64,000 nucleotides of DNA from Shimia litoralis (GCF_005518135.1 NZ_SULI01000014.1:1-64000); one strand, 5' to 3'; shown: positions 26,471-34,887, numbered from the stretch's first letter. Made by a program: numbers and translations. The notes: generated by a model from the sequence alone, not told the origin.

Positions 26471-27484
26471 CTAGCGCATCCAGAAGCCGTTTCGCTTAAT
26501 CTTGTTGCGAATGACTTGTTCCTTGCGGGGCAGGTGGTCTTGGTCGAACAAGTCCCGCACCTTTTGGCCTCGGCCTTGGAAAATCATCCGTTTCATTGGA
26601 TCATACTGTTTCAGGACCTTCTTGATCTTGTTGGGTGCACTGACGTCTTCCATGACCTGAATGGCATGATCGCTTTCGCGGGCGTAAAACAGCGGCAACA
26701 ACCTGTAATGACAGGTCACATCGCCATCCAGATATCCAGCGGGCAAAGCATCACGGCCGCCGCCGAAAGAGTGAATGACCAAGGGCAAGGCGACCTGATC
26801 AAGCCAAGGGTCAAGGGTTTGGCAAACCAATTCAGGCGGGGCGTCATCGCGGATGGCGAGGGCATATTCCAGAAAGCGGGTGCCAAATTCATGCGGGCAC
26901 CGGAAATAAAAGAAACCAGCGTTGAAATACAAATACCGCTTCCAGTACTCATCCGGTTGGCTGAGATCTAGCGAGCTTTCATAATCCAGTCCGAATTTGT
27001 CATACAAAGATTTCCACGTCTCACCATACCCCGGACCATAAAGTTCAAGGGTGGGCCAAGTGCCTTCTACCTTTAGCGAGGCGCTGGGTCGGTCAAAATC
27101 AAACGGCACCGATTGAAGTTCACCCGTCACCAATGTGTCGGTGTCAAAAAAGACGAAAGGTTCGCCCTTTGGCAGGGCTGTCAGGGCTTCGATTTTATTC
27201 CCATACGGATAATCCTGCCCAAAATGCGTACTTTGGAACGGGATAATTTCCGCATCCAGCGTCTTGAGCAAATCCAACACGTCTTGGTGGACAATGCGTG
27301 GGTCATCGTCCCAGTTCGGGCCGGGTTGGGGTTCCAGAACAAACAAGCGGCCTTGGAAATCTGGCGAACTTGCGCGCAAAGAGGCTGCGAAAAGTGCTGC
27401 TTCGTATTGAAGGCGCCCTGATTGTCCGACGATTGCGATATTGAATTTTGGGGTCTGCGACCCTTTTCTTGCCATTTTACCCAT
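26471..27484 (-). CDS. hypothetical protein, glycosyltransferase GT-A-like
   Basis: A 337-residue soluble protein without a signal peptide. The segment EPFVFFDTDTLVTGE (about 108-122) holds a DxD motif (114-116) in the setting seen in GT-A glycosyltransferases, where it binds a nucleotide-sugar and metal; the N-terminal strand FNIAIVGQSGRLQYEA is Rossmann-like. The C-terminal 90 residues are rich in Lys and Arg. No donor or acceptor can be assigned and no polysaccharide genes are nearby. An ATG three codons downstream (27475) is an alternative start. Read as a glycosyltransferase-like protein with modest confidence. Confidence 0.6.
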   Translation of the reverse strand: MGKMARKGSQTPKFNIAIVGQSGRLQYEAALFAASLRASSPDFQGRLFVLEPQPGPNWDDDPRIVHQDVLDLLKTLDAEIIPFQSTHFGQDYPYGNKIEALTALPKGEPFVFFDTDTLVTGELQSVPFDFDRPSASLKVEGTWPTLELYGPGYGETWKSLYDKFGLDYESSLDLSQPDEYWKRYLYFNAGFFYFRCPHEFGTRFLEYALAIRDDAPPELVCQTLDPWLDQVALPLVIHSFGGGRDALPAGYLDGDVTCHYRLLPLFYARESDHAIQVMEDVSAPNKIKKVLKQYDPMKRMIFQGRGQKVRDLFDQDHLPRKEQVIRNKIKRNGFWMR

Positions 27485-27602
27485 TGCCCTGCACCATACT
27501 CTTGTCAGCGACTATAGGCGGCTTGGGGCGTGTGCAAAAGTCTGGATTTTGGAGTTTTGCCGTCAAAGCTGGTTTTCAGACACGAGAGCAAGGAGAAGAC
27601 AC

Positions 27603-28052
27603 ATGGCGCGTAGGTTTTTTGGGTTTATCTGTACCGCGATTATGACGGCATCTATGGGGTGGGCCACCAGTCCGCAAAAAGCCGAGGATCAGACCGCAAC
27701 GGGCAAGTTTTTGACCGCGACCGAGGTCAAGCCGATCTTGGCCGCGACGCAAGGCAATTGGGTCGCCGTGCGCGAATACAACGGGCAGGATTTGGTGTAT
27801 TTCACGCATCTATTGGCCTGGAGATGTGGCCTGTATGAGATCAGTTTTTCGATCAATGGCCAACAGCAGCAGAATTTTGAGGTCCCTGCGTGTGATCCGG
27901 ATGCCGCCGCTCCGGGCGCGATCCCGGACACAGCCACGATCTACTTGGAGTATCCGCTGAACTCGGTCCAAACCATCAGCGTCTCATTGTTATATGACGA
28001 CCTCTCCACGCAGACTGTAACCTTTGAGCGTGCGAATATCATGACGCCCTAG
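27603..28052 (+). CDS. exported hypothetical protein
   Basis: The 149-residue protein starts with a signal peptide (MARRFFGFICTAIMTASMGWA) and continues as a likely beta-rich periplasmic domain with two Cys (in AWRCGLYE and VPACDPD) that could form a disulfide. No family was recognised. The ATG at 27603 follows AAGGAG at 6-7 nt. Its last 14 bases overlap the end of the convergent TetR gene. Confidence 0.65.
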   Translation: MARRFFGFICTAIMTASMGWATSPQKAEDQTATGKFLTATEVKPILAATQGNWVAVREYNGQDLVYFTHLLAWRCGLYEISFSINGQQQQNFEVPACDPDAAAPGAIPDTATIYLEYPLNSVQTISVSLLYDDLSTQTVTFERANIMTP

Positions 28053-28710
28053 TGGTGTTGGCGGCCTCAATTCCTGCGGCACAAAAGGTAATCAATTCAT
28101 CCAGATGGCTGGCGGCATCAGGGCGTGGGTCGCCTAAGGCTGCGACACGCCAACGTGACGTGACCAAGGCCAGCATGGCCGAGACCGAATATACCAACCC
28201 TGCGGCGATGGTTTGTCGCGCAGCCTGAGGATACAGCGCCGCAATTTCATCAATAAATATCTTTGCGGTCGGATCAAAACAGATTGCCGCAAGATCGCGC
28301 CAGCGCGGATCAGCCGACACATGTGCCACCAGACGCGCATATGACAGCCATTGCGGCCCACCTGTTTCCGCCTTTTCAAGGTAGGGCGCGAAAAAGCAAT
28401 CAAGAATGGCATGCAAGGTCAACGGACCCAATTCTTTGCGTGCATTCAGTGCATTGATACGCGCTGCGGCCAGTTCCTCGGCGCGGCGGCTTACCACGTA
28501 ACAAAATAACGCTTCTTTGGGGCCTCCGTGGTGGGTCACCAAACCTGCGGGCACATTGGCCTCTTTGGCAATGTCGCGCACGGATGCCCCCTCAAAGCCG
28601 CGCTCTGCAAACAGACGTTCCGCCGAATCAAAAATGCGCCCACGTGTTTCAAGAGATCGCTTGGAAGGCGCCCTTTGCCGTTGTTTTTCTTTCGGAATTT
28701 CGATGCTCAT
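28039..28710 (-). CDS. TetR-family transcriptional regulator of the FMO operon
   Basis: The 223-residue protein has a basic N-terminal arm (KEKQRQRAPSKR) and a TetR helix-turn-helix (RIFDSAERLFAERGFEGASV, then VRDIAKEANVPAGLVTHHGG), followed by a helical ligand-binding domain. It is divergent from the FMO-BASS-SDR-SDR operon, and the 66-bp gap contains a dyad (28730-28745), so it probably represses that operon until its ligand appears. Its end overlaps the convergent upstream gene by 14 bp. Confidence 0.85.
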   Translation of the reverse strand: MSIEIPKEKQRQRAPSKRSLETRGRIFDSAERLFAERGFEGASVRDIAKEANVPAGLVTHHGGPKEALFCYVVSRRAEELAAARINALNARKELGPLTLHAILDCFFAPYLEKAETGGPQWLSYARLVAHVSADPRWRDLAAICFDPTAKIFIDEIAALYPQAARQTIAAGLVYSVSAMLALVTSRWRVAALGDPRPDAASHLDELITFCAAGIEAANTTRAS

Positions 28711-28729
28711 AAAAACACCTTGCCTTATT

Positions 28730-28745
28730 TTGTACGACTGTTCAA
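28730..28745. promoter_or_regulatory. possible TetR operator before the FMO operon
   Basis: TTGTAC-GACT-GTTCAA (28730-28745) is a dyad of the form TTGNAC-N4-GTNCAA, in the gap between the divergent tetR and FMO genes. A GTACA/TTGTAC-like repeat recurs further right (about 28757 and 28771). Confidence 0.4.
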
Positions 28746-28776
28746 TCTAATATCAGTACACAGGGGAGGGTTGTAC

Positions 28777-30093
28777 GTGGCAACACACGAGAAATTCGCA
28801 CTGATTGGTGCGGGGCCAATGGGGCTTGCGACAGCTAAGGTTCTTAAGGAGCAGGGGATTCCGTTTCAGGGTTTCGAGATGCACTCAGATGTCGGGGGGC
28901 TGTGGGATATCGATGCACCGCTGTCGACGATGTACGAGAGCGCGCATTTGATCTCGTCCAAGCGGATGACCGAATTTGCCGACTTCCCGATGGACGACGA
29001 TGTGGCTGAATACCCTTCGCATCGCGAGCTGACCGGATACTTTCGTAAATTCGCCGATCATTTTGGGTTGCGGGAACGTTACAAGTTCAACGCCAAAATC
29101 ACCAAACTGACGCCCGTGGGGGCAAGCGGCGAGGGCTGGCAGGTTGCATGGCAAGACGAGCAAGGCGAACACTCGGAGACCTACGCCGGTGTTCTGATCG
29201 CCAACGGGACGTTGTCAGAGCCAAATATGCCAACCTTCAAAGGCACATTCGATGGCGAATTGATCCACGCGAGCCAGTATCGTCACGCCGCGCAGTTTGA
29301 CGGCAAACGTGTGCTTGTGGTGGGGGCTGGCAACTCTGGGTGCGATATTGCGGTGGATGCCATTCACCATGCACAGAAAACTGATCTGTCCATGCGACGC
29401 GGTTATTATTTTGTACCCAAATATGTGTTTGGCAAACCTGCGGACACCATGGGGGGCGCGATCAAGCTTCCGATGTGGCTTAAGCGCAGTGTCGATAGTG
29501 TGATCCTGAAATGGTTCGTAGGCGATCCGCAAAAATACGGTTTCCCCAAGCCGGATTATAAACTGTATGAAAGCCACCCCGTGGTGAATTCACTGGTGCT
29601 GTATCATGCTGGTCATGGTGATTTGACGATCCAGCCGGATATTGACCACTTTGATGGCAAGACAGTCCACTTTGTCGATGGCACGCAGGCTGATTATGAC
29701 ATGGTGCTGGCGGCCACCGGATATCGGCTGCATTATCCATTCATCGAAAAGTCGGACCTGAATTGGCAAGGCGATGCGCCACACTTATATTTGAATGCAA
29801 TGCATCCGACGCGCGATGATCTGTTTGTGTTGGGCATGATCGAAGCCACGGGTCTGGGCTGGCAAGGGCGCCACGAACAGGCCGAAATGGTCGCGCGCTA
29901 TATTTCAGGTATCCAAGCAGGGACGGCGGCAGCCAAAGACCTTCAGGCTGAAAAATCCGCAGATTTCACACGTGCAACGGGCGGGATGAAGTATCTCAAG
30001 TTGGCGCGCATGGCCTATTATGTCGACAAGGCCACCTATCGCGGTGCTGTCACGAAATGGATTGACCGACTGACCAAAGGGGGCGGATCATGA
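28777..30093 (+). CDS. flavin-containing monooxygenase (class B)
   Basis: The 438-residue flavoprotein has an FAD-binding GAGPMG (11-16), an NADPH-binding GAGNSG (183-188) and between them the FMO fingerprint F158-x-G160-x3-H164-x3-Y168. Such enzymes use NADPH and O2 to oxygenate N or S atoms, or insert oxygen next to a ketone (Baeyer-Villiger type); the Y rather than W at the end of the fingerprint favours the FMO class. The GTG at 28777 has a strong Shine-Dalgarno (GGGAGGG) and was chosen over the ATG at 28528, which would run through the tetR gene. Its TGA overlaps the next ATG, the first of three such couplings. Confidence 0.87.
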   Translation: MATHEKFALIGAGPMGLATAKVLKEQGIPFQGFEMHSDVGGLWDIDAPLSTMYESAHLISSKRMTEFADFPMDDDVAEYPSHRELTGYFRKFADHFGLRERYKFNAKITKLTPVGASGEGWQVAWQDEQGEHSETYAGVLIANGTLSEPNMPTFKGTFDGELIHASQYRHAAQFDGKRVLVVGAGNSGCDIAVDAIHHAQKTDLSMRRGYYFVPKYVFGKPADTMGGAIKLPMWLKRSVDSVILKWFVGDPQKYGFPKPDYKLYESHPVVNSLVLYHAGHGDLTIQPDIDHFDGKTVHFVDGTQADYDMVLAATGYRLHYPFIEKSDLNWQGDAPHLYLNAMHPTRDDLFVLGMIEATGLGWQGRHEQAEMVARYISGIQAGTAAAKDLQAEKSADFTRATGGMKYLKLARMAYYVDKATYRGAVTKWIDRLTKGGGS

Positions 30094-30992
30094 CCGAAAT
30101 TGATGACATCATGCTGAACTTCAGCCCCGCGTCATTACAGTTGCTGAATGGCATTCTCGCTGTGGTGATGTTCTCTATCGCGATTGATCTCAAGATCAGC
30201 GACTTTCGAGCGCTGTCAAAGGCCCCCAAACCCTTGGTCACGGGGTTGTTTTCCCAGTTTATCGTATTGCCTGCGCTGACGTTTGGTCTTGTGATTTTGT
30301 CTCAACCACGCCCGTCGATCGCGCTGGGCCTGATGTTGGTGGCTGCCTGTCCGGGGGGTAACATTTCGAATTTCATCACCCATCGGGCTGGTGGAAACTC
30401 TGCGCTGTCAGTGTCAATGACAGCCTTTGCGACTGTGGGGGCTATTTTGTTGACGCCTCTGAACTTGGCCTTTTGGGGCAATCTGTATGCGCCCACACGC
30501 GACATCTTGCGCGCTACGCATATTGATCCGGTGTCGGTTGCGATTACGGTGGGGCTCATGCTGGTCTTGCCTCTGATCCTTGGCGTGATGCTTAATGCCA
30601 AGCGGCCGGATGTCGCGCGCAGACTGCGCAAGCCGTTACAGTATCTTTCGATGGCAATTTTCCTTGCGTTTATCGTGCTGGCGCTCGCCGCAAACTGGGA
30701 TTTCTTTCTTGGATACGCTGGGGCTGTGGCAGTTTTGGTGGTGGTGCATAATACACTGGCGTTGGGCGGTGGATATTCCGTGGCAACACTTGCGGGCCTC
30801 AGCGCGTTTGATCGACGCGCCGTCACCATCGAGACGGGTATTCAAAACTCTGGACTGGGGCTTGTGTTGATTTTCGGGTTCTTCGGAGGATTGGGTGGCA
30901 TGGCCGTTGTTGCGGCATTCTGGGGCGTTTGGCACGCCATTTCCGGTCTTGCTTTGGCGGCGGTTATGAACAGAACCGAGGCTGCACGATGA
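30090..30992 (+). CDS. bile acid:sodium symporter (BASS) family transporter
   Basis: A 300-residue membrane protein of the BASS family with about nine to ten hydrophobic helices. The two crossing helices have recognisable sequences, AACPGGNISNFITH (about 87-100) and IETGIQNSGLGL (near 248-259), which in structures form the Na+ and substrate site. Substrates in the family include bile acids, pantoate, pyruvate and other organic anions. The start ATG overlaps the FMO stop (ATGA). Its place in this operon suggests it imports the compound acted on by the three oxidoreductases. Confidence 0.87.
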   Translation: MTEIDDIMLNFSPASLQLLNGILAVVMFSIAIDLKISDFRALSKAPKPLVTGLFSQFIVLPALTFGLVILSQPRPSIALGLMLVAACPGGNISNFITHRAGGNSALSVSMTAFATVGAILLTPLNLAFWGNLYAPTRDILRATHIDPVSVAITVGLMLVLPLILGVMLNAKRPDVARRLRKPLQYLSMAIFLAFIVLALAANWDFFLGYAGAVAVLVVVHNTLALGGGYSVATLAGLSAFDRRAVTIETGIQNSGLGLVLIFGFFGGLGGMAVVAAFWGVWHAISGLALAAVMNRTEAAR

Positions 30993-31927
30993 CACGGATA
31001 TTGATCACGGGTGCTGCGGGCATGATTGGTCAGGCGCTGTTGCAGCGCTTGGCCGGCACCGATCACGAGATCGTGGCGACGGACCTGCGCCCGCCAAAGG
31101 TGCTTCCGCCGAATGCGCAGTTTGAAAAACTGGATGTGACCACGGATGATCCTTTGACGGTGATTGCGCGTGTTCAACCCGAGGTCATCGTACATCTGGC
31201 ATCAATTGTGACGCCTCCGAAGGGATCGACACGTCAACTGGAATATGCGGTGGATGTGGCGGGTACCGAAAAGGTTTTGGAAGCGGCATTGGCTGTGGGG
31301 ACCCGACGTATTGTTGTGACGTCTTCCGGGGCGGCGTATGGCTATCATCCTGATAACCCTGTGCCCCTGCGCGAAACGGATGCGCTTCGAGGTAACCCAG
31401 AGTTTCCGTATAGCGATCACAAACGTCAGGTAGAAGAAGTGCTGGCGAGCGCCCGTGCCCATGCGCCGCAACTCGAGCAAGTTGTTTTGCGGGTGGGGAC
31501 GGTGTTGGGCGCCGGAACCCAGAACCAGATTACGGCCCTGTTTGAAAAACCACGCATATTGGCGGTACGCGGCAGCGAAAGCCCTTTTGTCTTTATCTGG
31601 ACAGAGGATTTGGCGGCGATTCTGCACCGGGCTGCCACGGATGGCCCGGCTGGGGTGTTCAACGTCGCCGGAGACGGCGCGCTTGGCGCGCGCGACATCG
31701 CCAAAGTTATGAATAAGCCCGTGCTGCGAATACCTGCATGGCTTCTCAAGGGGGCGCTGGCGGTTGCCAAACCTTTGGGGCTCAGCCGGTACGGCCCCGA
31801 GCAAGTGCGGTTTTTACAATATCGTCCGGTGCTGGCCAATGATGCGCTTAAAACCGCGTTTGGTTATGTGCCACAGAAATCCAGCGCCGAGGTACTGGCG
31901 TATTGGAAAGCGGAGACACACACATGA
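30989..31927 (+). CDS. NAD(P)-dependent epimerase/dehydratase (extended SDR)
   Basis: The 312-residue protein is an extended short-chain dehydrogenase: the nucleotide motif TGAAGMIG (7-14) and the catalytic Tyr141-x3-Lys145 (YSDHK), with Ser112-113 in VVTSSGAAYG. The C-terminal substrate domain is complete. Sequence alone does not decide between sugar-nucleotide epimerase-like and 3-beta-hydroxysteroid dehydrogenase-like activity; the neighbouring FMO and BASS transporter make a small hydrophobic ring compound plausible. The ATG at 30989 overlaps the transporter's stop (ATGA). Confidence 0.83.
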   Translation: MTRILITGAAGMIGQALLQRLAGTDHEIVATDLRPPKVLPPNAQFEKLDVTTDDPLTVIARVQPEVIVHLASIVTPPKGSTRQLEYAVDVAGTEKVLEAALAVGTRRIVVTSSGAAYGYHPDNPVPLRETDALRGNPEFPYSDHKRQVEEVLASARAHAPQLEQVVLRVGTVLGAGTQNQITALFEKPRILAVRGSESPFVFIWTEDLAAILHRAATDGPAGVFNVAGDGALGARDIAKVMNKPVLRIPAWLLKGALAVAKPLGLSRYGPEQVRFLQYRPVLANDALKTAFGYVPQKSSAEVLAYWKAETHT

Positions 31928-32682
31928 AAACCGCAGTTATTTCCGGCGGAAACGGTGGATTGGGGCAAGCCCTTGCGCGCAGGTTGCAAGGGCAGGGATG
32001 GCGCACGGTGCTGCTGGATTTGAATATTGATGGTCTCAGCACGACAGAGACACAAATTCCGTTGGCATGCGACTTGACCGACGCGCGGCAATTAGCGGAT
32101 GCGACGGCTCAAATTATTGCGATGTGCCCAACCATAGATCTGGTGATCTATAATGCAGGAATTACCCAAATCGGAGCATTTTCCGATACCTCGGTGGACA
32201 CCATCCGCAAGGTGTTCGAGATCAATGTCTTTGCAGCGATCAACATGGCCAAGGCCTTTTTGACACCGCTCCGAGACTCGCAGGGGACCCATCTTGCAAT
32301 TTCGTCGGTGGCTGGATTTTCTCCACTGTACCACCGGACGGCTTATGCGGCCTCAAAACACGCGCTAGAGGGGTTCTTTGGCTCGCTGCGTTCTGAAGAG
32401 GCAGCATATGGTGTGAAATCGCTGATTGCCGCGCCATCGTTTGTGGCGACAAATATTGGCAACGATCAACGTCAATCCGACGGCGTTGCCCGCCCCGGAT
32501 CAGCCACGGACGGTCTTGACTATATGACACCCGACCAAGCGGCCGACATCATTCTGCGTGGTGTGTCCAAACACGCCGCCTTTACCCCTGTGGGCCGCAT
32601 TGCGCGGCTCAGTTATGTGATCAATCGAGTGAGCCCGCGGCTGTTTCAGCATTTGATGGAGAAAAACATCAAGGGTACGTAA
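31924..32682 (+). CDS. short-chain dehydrogenase/reductase (classical SDR)
   Basis: A 252-residue classical SDR with the cofactor motif SGGNGGLG (7-14), the NAG motif (77-79) and the catalytic Ser127/128-Tyr141-Lys145 set (YAASK). The Asp at 32-34 (LLDLN) after the second strand favours NAD over NADP. It catalyses oxidation or reduction of a hydroxyl or keto group on an unknown substrate. The start overlaps the stop of the preceding gene (ATGA), making it the fourth translationally coupled gene of the operon. Confidence 0.85.
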   Translation: MKTAVISGGNGGLGQALARRLQGQGWRTVLLDLNIDGLSTTETQIPLACDLTDARQLADATAQIIAMCPTIDLVIYNAGITQIGAFSDTSVDTIRKVFEINVFAAINMAKAFLTPLRDSQGTHLAISSVAGFSPLYHRTAYAASKHALEGFFGSLRSEEAAYGVKSLIAAPSFVATNIGNDQRQSDGVARPGSATDGLDYMTPDQAADIILRGVSKHAAFTPVGRIARLSYVINRVSPRLFQHLMEKNIKGT

Positions 32683-32750
32683 TGCGCTTTGATGAAGCCG
32701 TGATCGCACAGAAGCGCGAAAATGTGGCCGAGGCGATGGCCGCATCATAG
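32682..32750 (+). CDS. possible 22-codon open frame at the end of the FMO operon
   Basis: The ATG at 32682 overlaps the SDR stop (TAATG) and a frame of 22 codons follows (MRFDEAVIAQKRENVAEAMA...). It could be the start of a gene deleted downstream, a small peptide, or chance. No family was recognised. Confidence 0.2.
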   Translation: MRFDEAVIAQKRENVAEAMAAS

Positions 32751-32851
32751 GCTGGCCGCGACCTAAAAATGACCAAGACATGTGTGCAGGCAAAACGCCT
32801 CACACAACAAAATTGTTGTTGCCAAACAATGCTTATCAATCAGAGGGAAAG

Positions 32852-32935
32852 TGGTGGGCGACCCTGGAATCGAACCAGGCGTGCGTCTCCGCGAGGGAGT
32901 TACAGTCCCCTGCCACACCTTGCGGCCTGTCGCCC
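32852..32935 (-). tRNA. tRNA-Tyr (GTA)
   Basis: On the minus strand, 84 nt fold as a class II tRNA: acceptor GGGCGAC with GTCGCCC, D arm GCC/GGC, anticodon arm with CTGTAAC loop giving anticodon GTA, a long variable arm, T arm CCTGG-TTCGATT-CCAGG, discriminator A and an encoded CCA end. The long variable arm and the GTA anticodon identify tRNA-Tyr. Confidence 0.95.
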
Positions 32936-33070
32936 ACTTTCCTTGACCTTGCGGTCTCGGTGTGAGGCTGATTACTGTGCCGTGGCGGGGGCGTCAACAA
33001 GAAAATCTCTTGCAGTGGCGGCCTTTGCATCGCATTGGTAATCTGGAATGAAAAACAGGACACCAGACCG

Positions 33071-33850
33071 ATGAAAAAGCCCAAGTGGGTCGTTGAAAAA
33101 GAGCAACACAAACGTAAAGCGGCGGCAGAAACTGTCTGGTTGTTTGGTCTTCATGCGGTGCGTGATGCTTTGATGAACCCGAACCGCGAAAAATTGCGGT
33201 TGGTTGTCACAAAAAATGCATATGACAAGCTTGAGGCCGCGATCACCGAATCAGGTATGACGCCCGAAGTCGTAGAACCACGCCAGTTCAAAGTGCCGAT
33301 TGATGCGCAATCTGTGCACCAAGGGGCAGCGCTTGAGGTCAAACCACTGAATTGGGGTGGGATTCGGGACCTTGCGTTGGGCAGCGGGGATCACGCACCA
33401 CGTATTCTTTTGCTCGACCGTGTCACTGACCCGCATAACGTTGGCGCCATCTTGCGCAGTGCCGAGGTGTTTGGTGCGCAGGCGGTGATTGGCACACGCC
33501 ACCATTCCGCACCTGAAACTGGTGCGCTGGCCAAAACCGCCAGCGGTGCGCTTGAACGCCAGCCCTATTTGCGGTTGCGCAACTTGTCTGATGCCATCGT
33601 TGAACTGCAGAATATGGGCTATATCGTGCTGGGCTTGGATGGCGAGGCTGAAGGTTCGATCGAGGTCGCCCTTGAAGGGAAACGCGATCGCGCTGTGGCC
33701 TTGGTGCTGGGCGCAGAGGGGCCAGGACTGCGCCAAAAAACCAAAGAAACCTGTGATGCTTTGGTGAAAATTGACTTTGCCGGCGGGTTTGGGTCGCTGA
33801 ATGTGTCCAATGCTGCCGCCGTGGCATTGTATGCGTCGCTAGAGCGATAA
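33071..33850 (+). CDS. rlmB: 23S rRNA 2'-O-methyltransferase, RlmB/TrmH family
   Basis: The 259-residue enzyme has an N-terminal RNA-substrate domain (LFGLHAVRDALMN..., residues about 24-95) and a SPOUT catalytic domain with the three SpoU motifs: DPHNVGAILRSAEVFG, LVLGAEGPGL and GSLNVSNAAAVALY. RlmB methylates the 2'-OH of G2251 in 23S rRNA. The ATG at 33071 was chosen over the in-frame 33035 because the basic start MKKPKWVVEKEQ is typical for roseobacter homologues. A structured region and a strong terminator follow. Confidence 0.88.
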   Translation: MKKPKWVVEKEQHKRKAAAETVWLFGLHAVRDALMNPNREKLRLVVTKNAYDKLEAAITESGMTPEVVEPRQFKVPIDAQSVHQGAALEVKPLNWGGIRDLALGSGDHAPRILLLDRVTDPHNVGAILRSAEVFGAQAVIGTRHHSAPETGALAKTASGALERQPYLRLRNLSDAIVELQNMGYIVLGLDGEAEGSIEVALEGKRDRAVALVLGAEGPGLRQKTKETCDALVKIDFAGGFGSLNVSNAAAVALYASLER

Positions 33851-33879
33851 CGTCCTCGCATAGGTGTCGAGCGTGGTCT

Positions 33880-34031
33880 TACACTTCGATCACATAAGGG
33901 TTACCAGCCCTTTAAAGGCGCAAAACCGGACTTATGTTGAGGGTCATAAGGGATCAATCCGGAACTTTGATCTCTATTCACTGTCCCTCGTTCCGCACCT
34001 AGCGCTCAAGATAACACTTGAGCGCTTTTTT
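33880..34031 (+). ncRNA. candidate structured RNA with two exclusive foldings, ending in an intrinsic terminator
   Basis: Between rlmB and the CoA-binding gene: hairpin 1 AAGGG (33896-33900) with CCCTT (33908-33912); hairpin 2 CCGGA-CTTATG (33926-33936) with CATAAG (33945-33950) and, after a bulge, TCCGG (33958-33962). The 8-mer CATAAGGG occurs at 33893-33900 and 33945-33952, and CTTATG can pair with either, so two foldings compete. A strong terminator (34001-34031) follows 30 bp before the next ATG. It could be an sRNA or a transcription-attenuating leader. No family recognised. Confidence 0.4.
34001..34031 (+). terminator. strong intrinsic terminator upstream of the CoA-binding protein gene
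   Basis: AGCGCTCAAG (34001-34010) pairs perfectly with CTTGAGCGCT (34017-34026), and T continues to 34031, then C-T5. The next gene starts at 34060. Confidence 0.92.
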
Positions 34032-34059
34032 CTTTTTCTAGGGCAGGCTAGGCTGTGGC

Positions 34060-34527
34060 ATGATCTATTCTGATGACTTTCTAAAATCGGTGCTTACGCG
34101 CACCAAATCGGTGGCCGTCGTAGGGGTATCCTTGAACCCTGTGCGCCCAAGCTATTACGTGGCGCGCTATCTTGGGCTTAAGGGGTACAAGGTCATTCCG
34201 ATAAACCCCATGCATGCGGGTAAGCAGCTGTTTGGCCAGACCGTGTTGGCGAGTCTGTCCGATATTGAGGGACCTGTGGATATGGTCGATATTTTTCGAC
34301 GATCAGAGGCCGTGCCGGACATTGTGGATGAAACCTTGGCGCATGTGACAGGGGTGCAAACGATTTGGATGCAAATCGGTGTGGAACATGCAGAGGCAGC
34401 CGCCAAGGCCGAGACGCAGGGAATTGACGTGATCCAAAACCGGTGCCCCAAAATCGAATATCAACGGCTGTTTGGCGAATTGCGCATGGGCGGATTTGCG
34501 ACAGGCGTCATCTCATCCAAACTCTAG
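34060..34527 (+). CDS. CoA-binding domain protein (YccU-like)
   Basis: The 155-residue protein is a stand-alone CoA-binding Rossmann domain: KSVAVVGVSLNPVRPSYYV near the N-terminus, VIPINP and the later DMVDIFRRSEAVPDIVDE and IWMQIGVE segments follow the succinyl-CoA synthetase alpha-chain pattern. Proteins of this size bind CoA or acyl-CoA, but their role is unknown. It follows a terminator by 29 bp, so it is either expressed from a promoter inside the structured region or controlled by readthrough. Confidence 0.87.
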   Translation: MIYSDDFLKSVLTRTKSVAVVGVSLNPVRPSYYVARYLGLKGYKVIPINPMHAGKQLFGQTVLASLSDIEGPVDMVDIFRRSEAVPDIVDETLAHVTGVQTIWMQIGVEHAEAAAKAETQGIDVIQNRCPKIEYQRLFGELRMGGFATGVISSKL

Positions 34528-34538
34528 GTTTGGTGCGT

Positions 34539-34557
34539 GTGGCCCGTTTGGGGCCAC
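34539..34557. terminator. bidirectional hairpin between the CoA-binding gene and hisE
   Basis: GTGGCCC (34539-34545) pairs perfectly with GGGCCAC (34551-34557) between convergent genes; no T-tract. Confidence 0.5.
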
Positions 34558-34569
34558 CTTATGCATACC

Positions 34570-34887
34570 TTAGGATTTTGGGCGCGCGGCTTTTTCTGCG
34601 ATACCGCTGGTGCCTTGGCGACGGTCCAGCTCTGCGAGGACGTCTTGAAACGGAATGTTGCGCGATTGCAGCATGACCAGCAGGTGGAACAAAACGTCGG
34701 CGCTCTCCGACACCAAGCCCTGACGATCATTCTTGACCGCTTCGATGATGGCCTCAACGGCTTCTTCACCAAATTTTTCAGCACATTTTTCTGGGCCCTT
34801 GGCCAAGAGTTTCGCTGTCCAACTGCTGTCAGGATCGGCCGAGGCGCGCTCGGAAATTGTGGATGCCAAGTTTTCAAGCGTTGTCAT
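34570..34887 (-). CDS. hisE: phosphoribosyl-ATP pyrophosphatase
   Basis: A 105-residue helical pyrophosphohydrolase of the MazG-like superfamily that converts PR-ATP to PR-AMP, the second step of histidine synthesis. The acidic metal-binding residues are seen in [17 protein letters not shown] and [14 protein letters not shown]. Here it is a separate protein, not fused to HisI. The ATG overlaps the hisF stop (ATGA), so the two are translationally coupled; it is the last gene of the minus-strand his group. Confidence 0.93.
   Translation of the reverse strand: MTTLENLASTISERASADPDSSWTAKLLAKGPEKCAEKFGEEAVEAIIEAVKNDRQGLVSESADVLFHLLVMLQSRNIPFQDVLAELDRRQGTSGIAEKAARPKS

Noticed and set aside
33851-34059. 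6S RNA
   Set aside because: There is no single long closing stem with a central bubble; the region folds as separate local hairpins.
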